Positions 18,569 to 27,824 of a stretch of 64,000 bases of DNA are shown one piece after another. The translations under genes and the position numbers were made by a program. Below the pieces are notes generated by a model. It ran no database searches, was not told the DNA's origin, and saw nothing but the letters and a program-made list of their open reading frames with translations. The DNA comes from Burkholderia sp. NRF60-BP8. Lineage in GTDB: Bacteria; Pseudomonadota; Gammaproteobacteria; Burkholderiales; Burkholderiaceae. How positions within the stretch are numbered: the first letter of the stretch is position 1; every line of letters begins with the position of its first letter. The DNA lies in assembly GCF_001522585.2 (NCBI RefSeq), contig NZ_CP013373.1:2294001-2358000 (forward strand). The letters are read 5' to 3'.

Positions 18569-18597
18569 ATTATAGAGTGAGGAAGTACTCACGTCAA
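18569..18597 (-). promoter_or_regulatory. Promoter of tRNA-fMet
   Basis: On the minus strand, TTGACG (18592-18597, five of six) and a perfect TATAAT (18569-18574) are separated by 17 bp. The mature tRNA 5' end is about 12 bp downstream of the -10 element. Confidence 0.9.
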
Positions 18598-18739
18598 TAC
18601 TTTTGTCACAATTTCTGCATCCACTGCCCGGGCGCCGACGCGGGACACGTGCGCGACGCTGCATGACGCGCGCGTTCGCACCCCATGCTCGCGGTAAGAT
18701 GGCGGCCTTCGCATTCACGCCGCACACACCCTTCCGTTC

Positions 18740-19516
18740 ATGAAAATCGCCACCTGGAACGTCAACTCGCTCAATGTCCGCAAACAGCATGTGCTCGACT
18801 GGCTCGCGCAAAGCGGAGCCGACGTGCTGTGCCTGCAGGAACTGAAGCTGCCGGACGAGAAATTCCCGCGCGCCGATCTCGAGGCAGCCGGCTACCGCAG
18901 CTGGTTCACGGGCCAGAAGACCTACAACGGCGTCGCGATCCTCGTGCGCGACACGCTCGCCGTCGACGAGTCGGACGTCGTGCGCAACATCCCGGGCTTC
19001 GACGATCCGCAGCAGCGCGTGATCGCCGCGACGGTCGACGGCGTGCGCATCGTGTCCGCCTACTTCCCGAACGGCCAGGCGCTCGACTCCGACAAGTTCG
19101 TCTACAAGATGCAGTGGCTCGACGCGCTGCAAGCGTGGCTGCGCACCGAGTTGCAGCGCTACCCGAAGCTCGCGCTGCTCGGCGACTACAACATCGCACC
19201 GGAAGACCGCGACGTGCACGATCCCGCGAAATGGGAAGGCCAGAACCTCGTGTCGCCGCAGGAGCGCGCACACTTCGCGCAACTGATCGAACTCGGCTTC
19301 GTCGATGCGTTCCGCCGCTTCGAGCAGCCCGAGAAGACCTTCACGTGGTGGGACTACCGGATGATGGCGTTCCGCCGCAACGCGGGGCTGCGCATCGACC
19401 ACATCCTGCTGTCGCCGGCGCTCGCGGCGACCTGCGCATCGTGCGAAGTCGATCGCACGCCGCGCACGTGGGAACAGCCGTCCGACCACACGCCGGTCGT
19501 CGCGATCGTCGGCTGA
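18740..19516 (+). CDS. xth: Exodeoxyribonuclease III
   Basis: Apurinic/apyrimidinic endonuclease and 3'-5' exonuclease of base-excision repair. The 258-residue protein starts MKIATWNVNSLNVRK and shows the EEP-fold motifs LCLQELK, GDYNIAPEDRDVHDP and the C-terminal SDHTPVVA with catalytic histidine. Length and motifs are those of the XthA family. It is convergent with the prolyl oligopeptidase gene, with only 22 bp between stop codons and no clear terminator. Confidence 0.95.
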   Translation: MKIATWNVNSLNVRKQHVLDWLAQSGADVLCLQELKLPDEKFPRADLEAAGYRSWFTGQKTYNGVAILVRDTLAVDESDVVRNIPGFDDPQQRVIAATVDGVRIVSAYFPNGQALDSDKFVYKMQWLDALQAWLRTELQRYPKLALLGDYNIAPEDRDVHDPAKWEGQNLVSPQERAHFAQLIELGFVDAFRRFEQPEKTFTWWDYRMMAFRRNAGLRIDHILLSPALAATCASCEVDRTPRTWEQPSDHTPVVAIVG

Positions 19517-19538
19517 TCGCGCAAGCGCCCGCGCGCGA

Positions 19539-21647
19539 TCAGCGCCGCGCGGGCGCCGGCCCGAGATGAGCCCACAGGAAGCCGAATTCGGCTGCGTCGG
19601 CTTCCGCGCGCTCGAGATCGTCGGCGCTGCCGTGGCCGCCGTCGGTGTTCTCCCAGTACCACACCCGCTCGTGACCGAGCGCCTGCATGCGCGCGGCCAT
19701 CTTGCGCGCATGCGCGGGATGCACGCGATCGTCGCGGGTCGACGTCGTCAGCAACAACGGCGGATACACGACGCCTTCACGCACGCGGTGATACGGCGAA
19801 TACGCGGCCAGCGCCGCGCCTTCGCGCGGATCGTCGGGGTCGCCGTATTCGTCGAGCCAGGCGGCGCCCGCGTGCAGCTTCGGATAGCGCTGCATGTCGA
19901 GCAGCGGCACGCGGCACAGCACCGCGCCGAACAGCTCCGGCCGCTGCATCATGCACGCGGCGACCAGCAGTCCGCCGTTGCTGCCGCCCTCGATTCCGAG
20001 TTGCGCGGCGGTCGTCACGCCGGTCGCGGCCAGATCCTCGGCGACCGCGATGAAATCGTCGAACGAACGCTGCCGGTGTTTGCGCTGCGCGTCGACGTGC
20101 CAGCGCGGCCCGAATTCGCCTCCGCCGCGGATGTGCGCGAACGCCATCACGCCGCCGCGTTCGAGCCAGCCGATGCCGAACGCATCGCTGTAGCCCGGCA
20201 GATTCGGAATCGCAAAGCCGCCATAGCCGGACAGCAGGCACGGCCGCGCGACGCGCGCGCCGCCTTGCGGCACGTCGAGCGCATCGCGCGGCCCGATCAG
20301 CGTGTACGGCACCACCGTGCCGTCGCGCGAACGCGCGCTCGCGCGGCGTACGACGAGCCCGGCCGCGTCGAACTGCACCGGCGGCCGGTCGAGCAGCACG
20401 CGGCGCGACGGCGCATCGTCCGCGCGATCGGCAAGATCGGCCAGCCAGCATTCGGGCGGATCGAGATACGTGTCGACATCGACGTACACCTCGTCGTTCA
20501 GCGTCGATTCGACGGGCTCGATGTCGATCTGTGCATCGCCCGGCCAGTCGAACGGCCGCGCGTCCCACGTCCACGCACCGTCGTCGGCCTGCCGCGGCTG
20601 CCACAGCATCGTGCGGTTGTGCACATCGTCGAGCCAGCTCGCGATCAGCGTCGTGCGCGTGTGCGTCCACGTACAGGCGGACGTCGTCGGCCGCGGCGCG
20701 AACAGCGTCGTGAATTCGCGCGCGCCGGCGAGGAACGCTTGCTCGCGGATCGCGAGCAGCGAGCCGCCGGCGTGGCGCACGCCGTCGCAATCCCAGTCGA
20801 GGCGCGGCTCCAGCACGAGCCAGCCTTCCCAGAACCCGACCTCGACATGCGTCGGCACGTCGTAGCGCGCCCACTCGCCAGCGTCGGTCAGCCGATACGC
20901 GTGCGCGTCGAAGAAATCGACGCTGCGCCACGCGACGTGACGGCAGTCGATCGGGTCGTACCATGCGCCCGCACTGATGTCGTCCGGCTCGCCGCGGAAC
21001 ACGACGGGCGCGTCGGCGAGCGGCGTGCCGCGCACCCAGCGCCGCGCTTCATACGGATAACCGGCGGCGGTCGCATGCGCTTCGCCGCGATCCCAGCTCA
21101 CGTAGACGGTGTCGCGATCGATCCAGCCGACCGTGTGATGGCCCGGCGCGTCGATCGTGAAACCGCCGTCGACGAAACGGCGCGCGACGAGGTCGAATTC
21201 GCGCACGACGACTGCGTCGGCGCCGCCCGGCGACAGCGACAGCAGCACGCGATCGCCGTCCGGATACAGGATCGCCTCCTGCTCGAACACCCACGACTCG
21301 CCCTCTTCGACGCCGAGCGCGTCGACGTCGAGCAGCGTTTCCCAGGCCGGCTGGCCGGCCCGCCAGTCGGCCCAGCGCGTGCGGCGCCACAGCCCCTTCG
21401 GATGGAGATCGTCCTGCCACAGGTCGTACGCCCAGTCGCGCCAGCGGGTCGGAATCACCGGGCGTTCGCGCGGCAGATACGCTTTCGCGAGACGCGCGGT
21501 CAGCGCGCGATACGCGTCGTCGTCGCGCAGCGCGGCGTGCGTGCGCGCATTCTGCTCGTCGACCCACGTGCGGGCGCGCTTGCTGTCGAGCGCTTCGAGG
21601 AAACGGAACGGGTCGGCCCCGGCGGGCCAGCGGAAGGAATCGGACAT
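19539..21647 (-). CDS. Prolyl oligopeptidase family serine peptidase (S9)
   Basis: Two-domain peptidase with an N-terminal beta-propeller (~residues 70-420) gating a C-terminal alpha/beta-hydrolase domain. The nucleophile S556 is in GGSNGG; the catalytic Asp is in TRDDRVHP and the His in TDGGHGS, both in order near the end. No signal peptide is seen, so it is probably cytoplasmic. The 702-residue length suits S9A enzymes. The ATG at 21647 (MSDSFRWPAGADP) is preferred over an in-frame codon at 21668. The substrate is not predictable. The gene ends 22 bp from xth and starts 92 bp downstream of ntrC on the same strand, so readthrough from ntrC is possible. Confidence 0.9.
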   Translation of the reverse strand: MSDSFRWPAGADPFRFLEALDSKRARTWVDEQNARTHAALRDDDAYRALTARLAKAYLPRERPVIPTRWRDWAYDLWQDDLHPKGLWRRTRWADWRAGQPAWETLLDVDALGVEEGESWVFEQEAILYPDGDRVLLSLSPGGADAVVVREFDLVARRFVDGGFTIDAPGHHTVGWIDRDTVYVSWDRGEAHATAAGYPYEARRWVRGTPLADAPVVFRGEPDDISAGAWYDPIDCRHVAWRSVDFFDAHAYRLTDAGEWARYDVPTHVEVGFWEGWLVLEPRLDWDCDGVRHAGGSLLAIREQAFLAGAREFTTLFAPRPTTSACTWTHTRTTLIASWLDDVHNRTMLWQPRQADDGAWTWDARPFDWPGDAQIDIEPVESTLNDEVYVDVDTYLDPPECWLADLADRADDAPSRRVLLDRPPVQFDAAGLVVRRASARSRDGTVVPYTLIGPRDALDVPQGGARVARPCLLSGYGGFAIPNLPGYSDAFGIGWLERGGVMAFAHIRGGGEFGPRWHVDAQRKHRQRSFDDFIAVAEDLAATGVTTAAQLGIEGGSNGGLLVAACMMQRPELFGAVLCRVPLLDMQRYPKLHAGAAWLDEYGDPDDPREGAALAAYSPYHRVREGVVYPPLLLTTSTRDDRVHPAHARKMAARMQALGHERVWYWENTDGGHGSADDLERAEADAAEFGFLWAHLGPAPARR

Positions 21648-21739
21648 GGTGGATCGACGGAATCGCAAGCTGCGTGCAAACCGCGATTATGTCCGATCGC
21701 GGCATGCGCGAACCCGCGCATGCCGCGCATCGTGCCCGG

Positions 21740-23257
21740 TCAGGGCTCCAGATGGAGTTCCTGGATCTTGCGCGTGATCGTGTTGCGACCGATGCCGAGC
21801 CGCTCCGCGGCCTCGACCTTGCGGCCGCGCGTGAAGTCGAGCGCCTCGCGGATCACGGCCGCTTCGAAGCGACGCGCGAGCTCGTCCATCACGTCGGCCG
21901 AGTTCTCGCGCAACAACCGCGCGACCTCGGTGCGCAGCCCGTGCTCCCACAGCGGGTAGCCGGCCGGCGCGCTGCCGTTCGCCGTGCTCGCGACGGGCAC
22001 GGCGGCGGGCGGCGCCGCGCCGATCGCGGCAGGCGCTGCCGCCGCGTGGCCGCCGCTGCCGTGCACGTCCGCGCCGTCGCCCGACGCGACGACCGGCGCC
22101 CCGGCCGGCACGAGGTCGGGCGGCAGGTCCTTGATCTCGACCGTCTGCGCGGGCGCCATCACGGTCAGCCAGTTCGCGAGATTCTCGAGCTGCCGTACGT
22201 TGCCGGGAAACGGCAGCGACGTGAGATACGCGAGCGCGTCGTCGGACACGCGCTTCGGCTCGACGCCGAGATCGCGTGCACTCTTCTGCAGGAAGTGGCG
22301 CGTGAGCAGCGCGATGTCCTCGCTACGTTCGCGCAGCGGCGGCAGGCGCAGCCGGATCACGTTGAGCCGGTGGTAAAGGTCCTCGCGGAACAGCCCCTGC
22401 CGCACGCGCGACTCGAGATTCTGGTGCGTCGCGGCGATCACGCGCACGTTCGCGCGCAGCGGGTTGTGCCCGCCGACCCGATAGAACTGCCCGTCCGACA
22501 GCACGCGCAACAGGCGCGTCTGCAGGTCGAACGGCATGTCGCCGATTTCGTCGAGGAACAGCGTGCCGTTCTCGGCCTGCTCGAAGCGGCCCTGCCGCGT
22601 CGTCTGCGCGCCGGTGAACGCGCCGCGCTCGTGGCCGAACAGTTCGGATTCGAGCAGGTCCTTCGGAATCGCCGCCGTGTTCAGCGCGATGAACGGCCCG
22701 TTCGCGCGCGGGCTGTGACGGTGCAGCGCCCGCGCGACGAGCTCCTTGCCGGTGCCCGACTCGCCGGTGATCAGCACGGTCGCGGCCGAATGCGACAGCC
22801 GGCCGATCGCACGGAACATGTCCTGCATCGCGGGCGCCTGGCCGAGCATCTCGGGCGCGTCGGCCACGCGCTCGTCCTGCGGCGCGCCGCCGCGCAGGCT
22901 TTCTTCCACCGCGCGGCGGATCAGTTCGACCGCCTTGTCGACGTCGAACGGCTTCGCGAGGTATTCGAACGCGCCGCCCTGGAACGCCGCGACGGCGCTG
23001 TCGAGATCGGAGAACGCCGTCATGATGATGACGGGCAGGCCCGGCAGCCGCTCGTGCATCGCCTGCAGCAACTCGAGGCCCGAGCCGCCCGGCATCCGGA
23101 TGTCGGACACGAGTACCTGCGGCGTCTCGTGGTCGAGCGCGGCCAGCGCGTCGCGCACGTTCGCGAAGCTCTTCGTCGCGAAGCTGTCCCGGGCGAGTGC
23201 CTTTTCAAGCACCCAGCGGATCGATTGGTCGTCGTCTACTATCCAGATCGGCTTCAT
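21740..23257 (-). CDS. ntrC: Nitrogen regulation response regulator NtrC (sigma54 activator)
   Basis: Phosphorylated NtrC oligomerises at enhancers and activates sigma54 promoters such as glnA. The 505-residue protein has a receiver domain with phosphoacceptor D52 in VSDIRMPGG. The AAA+ domain carries the Walker A GESGTGKE, the sigma54-contacting GAFTGA loop and Walker B region ([10 protein letters not shown]). A C-terminal Fis-type helix-turn-helix follows ([21 protein letters not shown]). It lies 46 bp after ntrB and forms the last gene of glnA-ntrB-ntrC. Its likely binding sites are visible upstream of glnA. Confidence 0.96.
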   Translation of the reverse strand: MKPIWIVDDDQSIRWVLEKALARDSFATKSFANVRDALAALDHETPQVLVSDIRMPGGSGLELLQAMHERLPGLPVIIMTAFSDLDSAVAAFQGGAFEYLAKPFDVDKAVELIRRAVEESLRGGAPQDERVADAPEMLGQAPAMQDMFRAIGRLSHSAATVLITGESGTGKELVARALHRHSPRANGPFIALNTAAIPKDLLESELFGHERGAFTGAQTTRQGRFEQAENGTLFLDEIGDMPFDLQTRLLRVLSDGQFYRVGGHNPLRANVRVIAATHQNLESRVRQGLFREDLYHRLNVIRLRLPPLRERSEDIALLTRHFLQKSARDLGVEPKRVSDDALAYLTSLPFPGNVRQLENLANWLTVMAPAQTVEIKDLPPDLVPAGAPVVASGDGADVHGSGGHAAAAPAAIGAAPPAAVPVASTANGSAPAGYPLWEHGLRTEVARLLRENSADVMDELARRFEAAVIREALDFTRGRKVEAAERLGIGRNTITRKIQELHLEP

Positions 23258-23303
23258 AGGTCGGTCAGATATGGGGAAATCCGGTGAATCGCACTGCTGC
23301 CGC

Positions 23304-24446
23304 TCAATGGTCGAGCGGCAGCAGAATCTGAAATTCGGTACGTCCGGGCCGGCTTTCGACCTCGATCATCCCGTCGTGCTGCTGCACGAACGTCTGCGCG
23401 AGCGTGAGGCCGAGGCCGCTGCCGTCGTCGCGTCCGGACACGAGCGGGTAGAAGATCCGGTCGCGGATCTCTTCCGGAATGCCGGGCCCGTTGTCGATCA
23501 CGTGCAAGTCCAGTGCCAGCCGGTACAGGCGCTTGGCGATCGTCACCTTGCGTGCGATGCGCGTGCGCAGCTCGATCTTCGCGTCGCCCTGCGCGATCCG
23601 TTCGCGCAGCGCCTGCGCGGCGTTGCGCACGATGTTCAGCAGCGCCTGGATCAGTTGCTCCTTGTCGCCGCGCAGGTCCGGCACGCTCACGTCGTAATCG
23701 CGCTCGATCGTGAGCCCGCGCGGGAATTCCGCGAGCATCACCGCGCGTACGCGTTCGCACACTTCATGAATGTTCACGTCGCCGACGATATGCGGATGCC
23801 GGTGCGGCTCCAGCAACCGGTCGACGAGCGTCTGCAGGCGGTCGGACTCCTTGATGATCACCTGCGTGTATTCGCGCAACTCGCCGCGCTCGCGCTCGCC
23901 CAGTTCGAATTCGAGCAGCTGGGCTGCGCCGCGAATGCCGCCGAGCGGGTTCTTGATCTCGTGCGCGAGGTTGCGGATCAGTTGCTTGTTGACCGCGGTC
24001 AGGTCGTGGATGCGCTCTTCCCGATCGGTGCGCGACTGCCGTTCGTTCTCGAACAGCTCGACGAGCACGAAATCGGGCGCGGTCTCGAGGAAGCCGACGA
24101 TCGCGTGCACATGCAGCGGCTCCCGGCCGGGCCGATCGAGCACGGTATCGAGGTGCGTCGCGTGAAAGCGTTCCTGGCCGATCGCGGTGATCGTCGATGC
24201 CAGCTCGTTCGCGTTCGGGAAAATTTCGCCCCACGGCCGCTGCGCGAGCTGCCGCCGCGAGATGTCGAGCATCGCCTCCGCGGACGGGTTCGCGAACGCG
24301 ATCCGCAGCGTCTTGCGGTCGAGCACGAGCACGACCGTCGGCAGCGCTTCGAGCCCCGCCAGCAGACCCGAGCGCGAGAGCCGCTCGTCGTCCGTCAGCC
24401 GTTCGGGCTGCCCCGTTTTCGCCTTGATCAGATTCTTCAGAACCAT
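23304..24446 (-). CDS. ntrB: Nitrogen regulation sensor histidine kinase NtrB
   Basis: Cytosolic kinase/phosphatase that controls NtrC phosphorylation in response to the PII protein. The 380-residue protein has an N-terminal PAS domain (~30-135), a dimerisation domain with phosphoacceptor H162 in RNLAHEIKNPLGG, and a C-terminal HATPase (NIVRNAAQAL, DNGPGIPEE, GSGLGLTLAQ). No membrane segment, as expected for NtrB. It lies between glnA (160 bp upstream, with a terminator between) and ntrC, so expression may be by readthrough from glnA plus a weak promoter of its own. Confidence 0.95.
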   Translation of the reverse strand: MVLKNLIKAKTGQPERLTDDERLSRSGLLAGLEALPTVVLVLDRKTLRIAFANPSAEAMLDISRRQLAQRPWGEIFPNANELASTITAIGQERFHATHLDTVLDRPGREPLHVHAIVGFLETAPDFVLVELFENERQSRTDREERIHDLTAVNKQLIRNLAHEIKNPLGGIRGAAQLLEFELGERERGELREYTQVIIKESDRLQTLVDRLLEPHRHPHIVGDVNIHEVCERVRAVMLAEFPRGLTIERDYDVSVPDLRGDKEQLIQALLNIVRNAAQALRERIAQGDAKIELRTRIARKVTIAKRLYRLALDLHVIDNGPGIPEEIRDRIFYPLVSGRDDGSGLGLTLAQTFVQQHDGMIEVESRPGRTEFQILLPLDH

Positions 24447-24494
24447 CTGCGTGCTTGTCGCGCCTCACCGGGCAGTAAATGAAAATCGTCGGAA

Positions 24495-24522
24495 CAAAAA
24501 AGGGACGGCCGGACGCCGTCCC
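24495..24522 (-). terminator. Attenuating terminator between glnA and ntrB
   Basis: The stem GGGACGGC/GCCGTCCC (24502-24509/24515-24522) is followed on the minus strand by a run of six or more T. It lies about 85 bp after the glnA stop and should limit readthrough into ntrBC. Confidence 0.85.
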
Positions 24523-24606
24523 CTTTCAGACTCCGCCGTTCCCGCCGCACACCGCGCGACGGGAACGAACCGGCATGACGGCGCCGAATCGAAGCGCCAT
24601 CGCCGA

Positions 24607-26022
24607 TTAGAGCGAGTAGTACATCTCGAACTCGATCGGGTGCGTCGTCATGCGGAACTTCGCCAGCTCCTGCTCCTTCAGCCCGAGGTACGCGTCGATC
24701 ATGCCGTCCGTGAACACGCCGCCGCGCGTCAGGAACTCGCGATCCTTGTCGAGTGCCTCGAGTGCCTGGTCGAGACCCGCGCACACGGTCGGGATCTTTG
24801 CATCCTCTTCCGGCGGCAGGTCGTACAGGTTCTTGTCCGCTGCTTCGCCCGGATGGATCTTGTTCTGGATCCCGTCGAGGCCGGCCATCATCAGCGCCGA
24901 GAACAACAGGTACGGGTTCGCCATCGGGTCCGGGAAGCGCGTTTCGATACGGCGGCCCTTCGGGTTCGACACGTGCGGAATGCGGATCGATGCCGAGCGG
25001 TTGCGCGCCGAGTACGCGAGCTTGACCGGTGCTTCGAAGTGCGGGACCAGACGCTTGTACGAGTTCGTCGTCGGGTTCGTGATCGCGTTCAGCGCGCGAG
25101 CGTGCTTGATGATGCCGCCGATGTAGAACAGCGCCAGTTCCGACAGGCCGGCATAGCCGTTGCCCGCGAACAGGTTCTGGCCGTCCTTCCAGATCGACTG
25201 GTGAACGTGCATGCCCGAACCGTTGTCGCCGACGACCGGCTTCGGCATGAACGTCGCCGTCTTGCCGTACGAATGCGCGACGTTATGGATGATGTACTTC
25301 GACCATTGCGTCCAGTCCGCGCGCTGCACGAGCGTCGAGAACTTCGTGCCGATTTCGTTCTGGCCCTGGCCCGCCACTTCGTGGTGGTGCACTTCGACCG
25401 GGATGCCGAGCTGTTCGAGCAGCAGGCACATTTCCGAGCGCATGTCCTGGAACGTGTCGACCGGCGCGACCGGGAAGTAGCCGCCCTTCGTGCCCGGACG
25501 GTGGCCCGTGTTGCCGCCTTCGAATTCCTTGCCTGCCGACCACGGCGCTTCTTCCGAGTTGATCTTCACGAAGCAGCCCGACATGTCCGTGTTCCACTGG
25601 ACCGAGTCGAAAATGAAGAATTCCGGCTCCGGACCGAAGTAGGCGGTGTCGCCGATGCCCGTGCTCTTCAGGTAGGCTTCCGCGCGCTTCGCGAGCGAAC
25701 GCGGGTCGCGCTCGTAGCCCTTGCCGTCGGCCGGCTCGACCACGTCGCAGGTCAGCACCAGAGTCGATTCTTCATAGAACGGGTCGATGAACGCAGCGCT
25801 CGGATCCGGCATGAGCAGCATGTCCGACGCCTCGATGCCCTTCCAGCCCGCGATCGACGAACCGTCGAATGCATGACCGCTTTCGAACTTGTCTTCGTCA
25901 AACGCCGAAACCGGCACCGACACGTGCTGTTCCTTGCCGCGCGTATCCGTGAAGCGGAAATCGACGAACTTGACGTCCTCGTCCTTCACGAGCTGCATGA
26001 CGTCGGCGACGGTTTTACTCAT
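24607..26022 (-). CDS. glnA: Glutamine synthetase type I
   Basis: Forms glutamine from glutamate and ammonium with ATP, the main route of ammonium assimilation. The 471-residue subunit shows the GSI signatures: FDGSSIAGW, the ATP-region [16 protein letters not shown] and the latch region [11 protein letters not shown]. The adenylylation loop NLYDLPPEE is present, so activity is probably controlled by GlnE. ATG at 26022 follows AGGAG. Expression is predicted from a sigma54 promoter (26134-26149) with NtrC sites at 26248-26262 and 26318-26332. The kinase and regulator of that system, ntrB and ntrC, lie directly downstream. Confidence 0.98.
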   Translation of the reverse strand: MSKTVADVMQLVKDEDVKFVDFRFTDTRGKEQHVSVPVSAFDEDKFESGHAFDGSSIAGWKGIEASDMLLMPDPSAAFIDPFYEESTLVLTCDVVEPADGKGYERDPRSLAKRAEAYLKSTGIGDTAYFGPEPEFFIFDSVQWNTDMSGCFVKINSEEAPWSAGKEFEGGNTGHRPGTKGGYFPVAPVDTFQDMRSEMCLLLEQLGIPVEVHHHEVAGQGQNEIGTKFSTLVQRADWTQWSKYIIHNVAHSYGKTATFMPKPVVGDNGSGMHVHQSIWKDGQNLFAGNGYAGLSELALFYIGGIIKHARALNAITNPTTNSYKRLVPHFEAPVKLAYSARNRSASIRIPHVSNPKGRRIETRFPDPMANPYLLFSALMMAGLDGIQNKIHPGEAADKNLYDLPPEEDAKIPTVCAGLDQALEALDKDREFLTRGGVFTDGMIDAYLGLKEQELAKFRMTTHPIEFEMYYSL

Positions 26023-26133
26023 AACCTCTTCTCCTGATTGAACAATTCCGGCGGACTGGGAACCGCCTCGTTTATCGAGCTGACCGGGGTCTTGCTTTGG
26101 CGCAGCGCGCCCCGATTCGACCGAATTCTATAT

Positions 26134-26149
26134 AGCAGCTTCCGTGCCA
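26134..26149 (-). promoter_or_regulatory. Sigma54 (-24/-12) promoter of glnA
   Basis: On the minus strand TGGCACGGAAGCTGCT matches TGGCAC-N5-TTGCW with one mismatch (C for the first T of the -12 box). It lies about 110 bp upstream of the glnA ATG. An extra T before TGGCACG also fits the extended consensus. Confidence 0.85.
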
Positions 26150-26247
26150 ACCATCGCGAAACCGACGCGGATCGCGCCGGCCCGCGCCGCAGCGGGGCTC
26201 GCCTGCGCAATTGCAGGGCTCGGGGCCGCACCGCCGCCGACCGGATC

Positions 26248-26262
26248 GCACCTCCGTGGTGC
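26248..26262. promoter_or_regulatory. NtrC enhancer site 1 (perfect)
   Basis: GCACCTCCGTGGTGC matches the NtrC consensus GCACC-N5-GGTGC at all ten positions. Its centre lies about 130 bp upstream of the predicted sigma54 start site of glnA, the usual enhancer distance. Confidence 0.85.
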
Positions 26263-26317
26263 AATCTTCGGGATGCGGCGGCGCAGCCGGGTTATTCTGG
26301 TGCATGCGCGCCATTCT

Positions 26318-26332
26318 GCACTCTTTTGGTGA
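26318..26332. promoter_or_regulatory. NtrC enhancer site 2 (partial)
   Basis: GCACTCTTTTGGTGA matches GCACC-N5-GGTGC at eight of ten positions. It is centred 70 bp upstream of site 1. A paired strong and weak site is typical of glnA enhancers. It is also close to the divergent rhodanese gene. Confidence 0.6.
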
Positions 26333-26390
26333 ATCCGTGGTCCGTGCATGCGGCGCAGGTCGCGCGAACGTCCGTACCGCCCCGCCGCGC

Positions 26391-26396
26391 TAGAAT
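26391..26396 (+). promoter_or_regulatory. Putative -10 element of the rhodanese gene
   Basis: TAGAAT (five of six) lies 32 bp before the ATG. No clear -35 box is present at the right distance. Confidence 0.3.
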
Positions 26397-26427
26397 GATC
26401 GTTTGACCGATACGGAGACTCCTTGCC

Positions 26428-26892
26428 ATGAGTACGCTGGACCAGCTTTACGCGAAGGCCGACGAACGCCGCGCCCAAGGCGCGCTCGACTACGCCGGCG
26501 CGCTGCTGCCGGTCGAGGCATTCGAACTGCTGCAGCTCGACCCGTCCGCGCGCCTCGTCGACGTGCGCACGCGCGCCGAGCTCGACTGGATCGGCCGCCC
26601 GCTCGTCGGCGACGGCCAGTACCTGCACATCGAATGGACGCGCTACCCGGGCGGCGTGCCGAACACCGAATTCGTCAACGAACTGAAGGCGGCCCTGCCG
26701 GCCGATACGCCGATCCTGTTCCTGTGCCGCAGCGCCGCGCGCTCGAAGCTCGCCGCGGTCGCGTCCGCGCAGGCCGGCTACACGAAGGCGTTCGACCTGC
26801 TCGAAGGCTTCGAGGGCGCGAAGGACGCCGAAGGCCACCGCAAGACCGTCGACGGCTGGTGCTTCCGCAAACTGCCGTGGATCGGCGCCTGA
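26428..26892 (+). CDS. Rhodanese-like domain protein
   Basis: A single rhodanese domain (~30-145) in a 154-residue cytoplasmic protein. The active-site cysteine is C100 in the loop CRSAARSK, which forms the persulfide in sulfurtransferases. The N-terminal LVDVRTRAELDWIG is the typical CH2A motif. Its sulfur acceptor is unknown. ATG at 26428 follows GGAG. The gene is divergent from glnA, shares the 405-bp regulatory gap, and is followed by a hairpin at 26956-26982. Confidence 0.9.
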   Translation: MSTLDQLYAKADERRAQGALDYAGALLPVEAFELLQLDPSARLVDVRTRAELDWIGRPLVGDGQYLHIEWTRYPGGVPNTEFVNELKAALPADTPILFLCRSAARSKLAAVASAQAGYTKAFDLLEGFEGAKDAEGHRKTVDGWCFRKLPWIGA

Positions 26893-26955
26893 CGGCGCGC
26901 CGAGGCCACCGGTTGCGACAGCCTCATCGTCGAGCCGGGCGATGACATGCCGATG

Positions 26956-26982
26956 ACGGGCCGCGTTGCGCGGCCCGTTGCT
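26956..26982 (+). terminator. Terminator after the rhodanese gene
   Basis: ACGGGCCGC (26956-26964) pairs with GCGGCCCGT (26970-26978) around a 5-nt loop, followed by TGCTTTT. The T-run is interrupted. Transcripts of the convergent gene ending at 27009 may also use it. Confidence 0.6.
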
Positions 26983-27008
26983 TTTGGTACGACAGCGTGG
27001 CAGGCCGC

Positions 27009-27824
27009 TCAGGCGTGCGGCGCATCGGGCTCGACGACGTCGCCGCCGAGCAGATGCACGCCTTCGCGCAGCTTCACGAACGCGGCTGCGACCGCTTCCG
27101 GTTCGCCCTTCACGCCGAGATCGATGTGACGGCGCGCGTAGATGCCGCCGCGCTCCGCGTCGCCGACGCTCGGCAGGCTGAACACGCGCACGCCCGGGAA
27201 ATCGCGCTCGATCCTCTCCATCAGCGGCGTGAGCGTCGATTCCGGCAGCTCGAACACGTACAGCGAGCGCTCGGCATGCGGCGTCGCGTGATGCAGATGC
27301 GCGTACTGCGTATCGAGCACCCATTCGATCATCGGCCACGCCATCACCGGAAAGCCCGGCACGAAATGGAGATGGCCGACCGAGAAGCCGGGAATCCGGT
27401 TGTAGCCGTTCGGGATGATCGTCGCCCCGGCCGGGAACACGCCCATGTTGAAACGGTGCTGGTTTTCCGGCGATTCGAAATCGACCGGTGCGGCCGGATC
27501 CGCGTGCATCTCGCGGATCCGCTCCGCAATCAGCGCCTTCGCTTCCGGATGCAGCTCGAGCGGCACGCCGAGCGCGGCCGCCGCGCACTGGCGCGTGTGG
27601 TCGTCCGGCGTCGCGCCGATCCCGCCCGTCGAGAACACGATGTCGCCCGACGCGATCGCGCGCGCGAGCGTCGCCGTGATGCGCGCCGGATCGTCGCCGA
27701 CGTATTCGGCCCAGTCGAGCGCGAGGCCGCGCGCGCCGAGCAGCTCGATGACCTTCGCCAGATGCTTGTCCTGCCGGCGGCCCGACAGGATTTCGTCGCC
27801 GATGATGATGATGCCGATGCTCAT
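27009..27824 (-). CDS. MoaB/CinA N-terminal-like molybdopterin-binding family protein
   Basis: A 271-residue protein of the MoCF-biosynthesis fold. It starts MSIGIIIIGDEILSGRRQDKH and contains the conserved FSTGGIGATPDDHT motif found in MoaB, MoeA and the N-terminal half of CinA. It lacks the C-terminal amidase domain of CinA. The real function of these stand-alone proteins is unsettled (nucleotide pyrophosphatase or cofactor binding have been proposed). Its start overlaps the stop of the upstream membrane-protein gene by 4 bp (ATGA), so the two are translationally coupled. Confidence 0.85.
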   Translation of the reverse strand: MSIGIIIIGDEILSGRRQDKHLAKVIELLGARGLALDWAEYVGDDPARITATLARAIASGDIVFSTGGIGATPDDHTRQCAAAALGVPLELHPEAKALIAERIREMHADPAAPVDFESPENQHRFNMGVFPAGATIIPNGYNRIPGFSVGHLHFVPGFPVMAWPMIEWVLDTQYAHLHHATPHAERSLYVFELPESTLTPLMERIERDFPGVRVFSLPSVGDAERGGIYARRHIDLGVKGEPEAVAAAFVKLREGVHLLGGDVVEPDAPHA

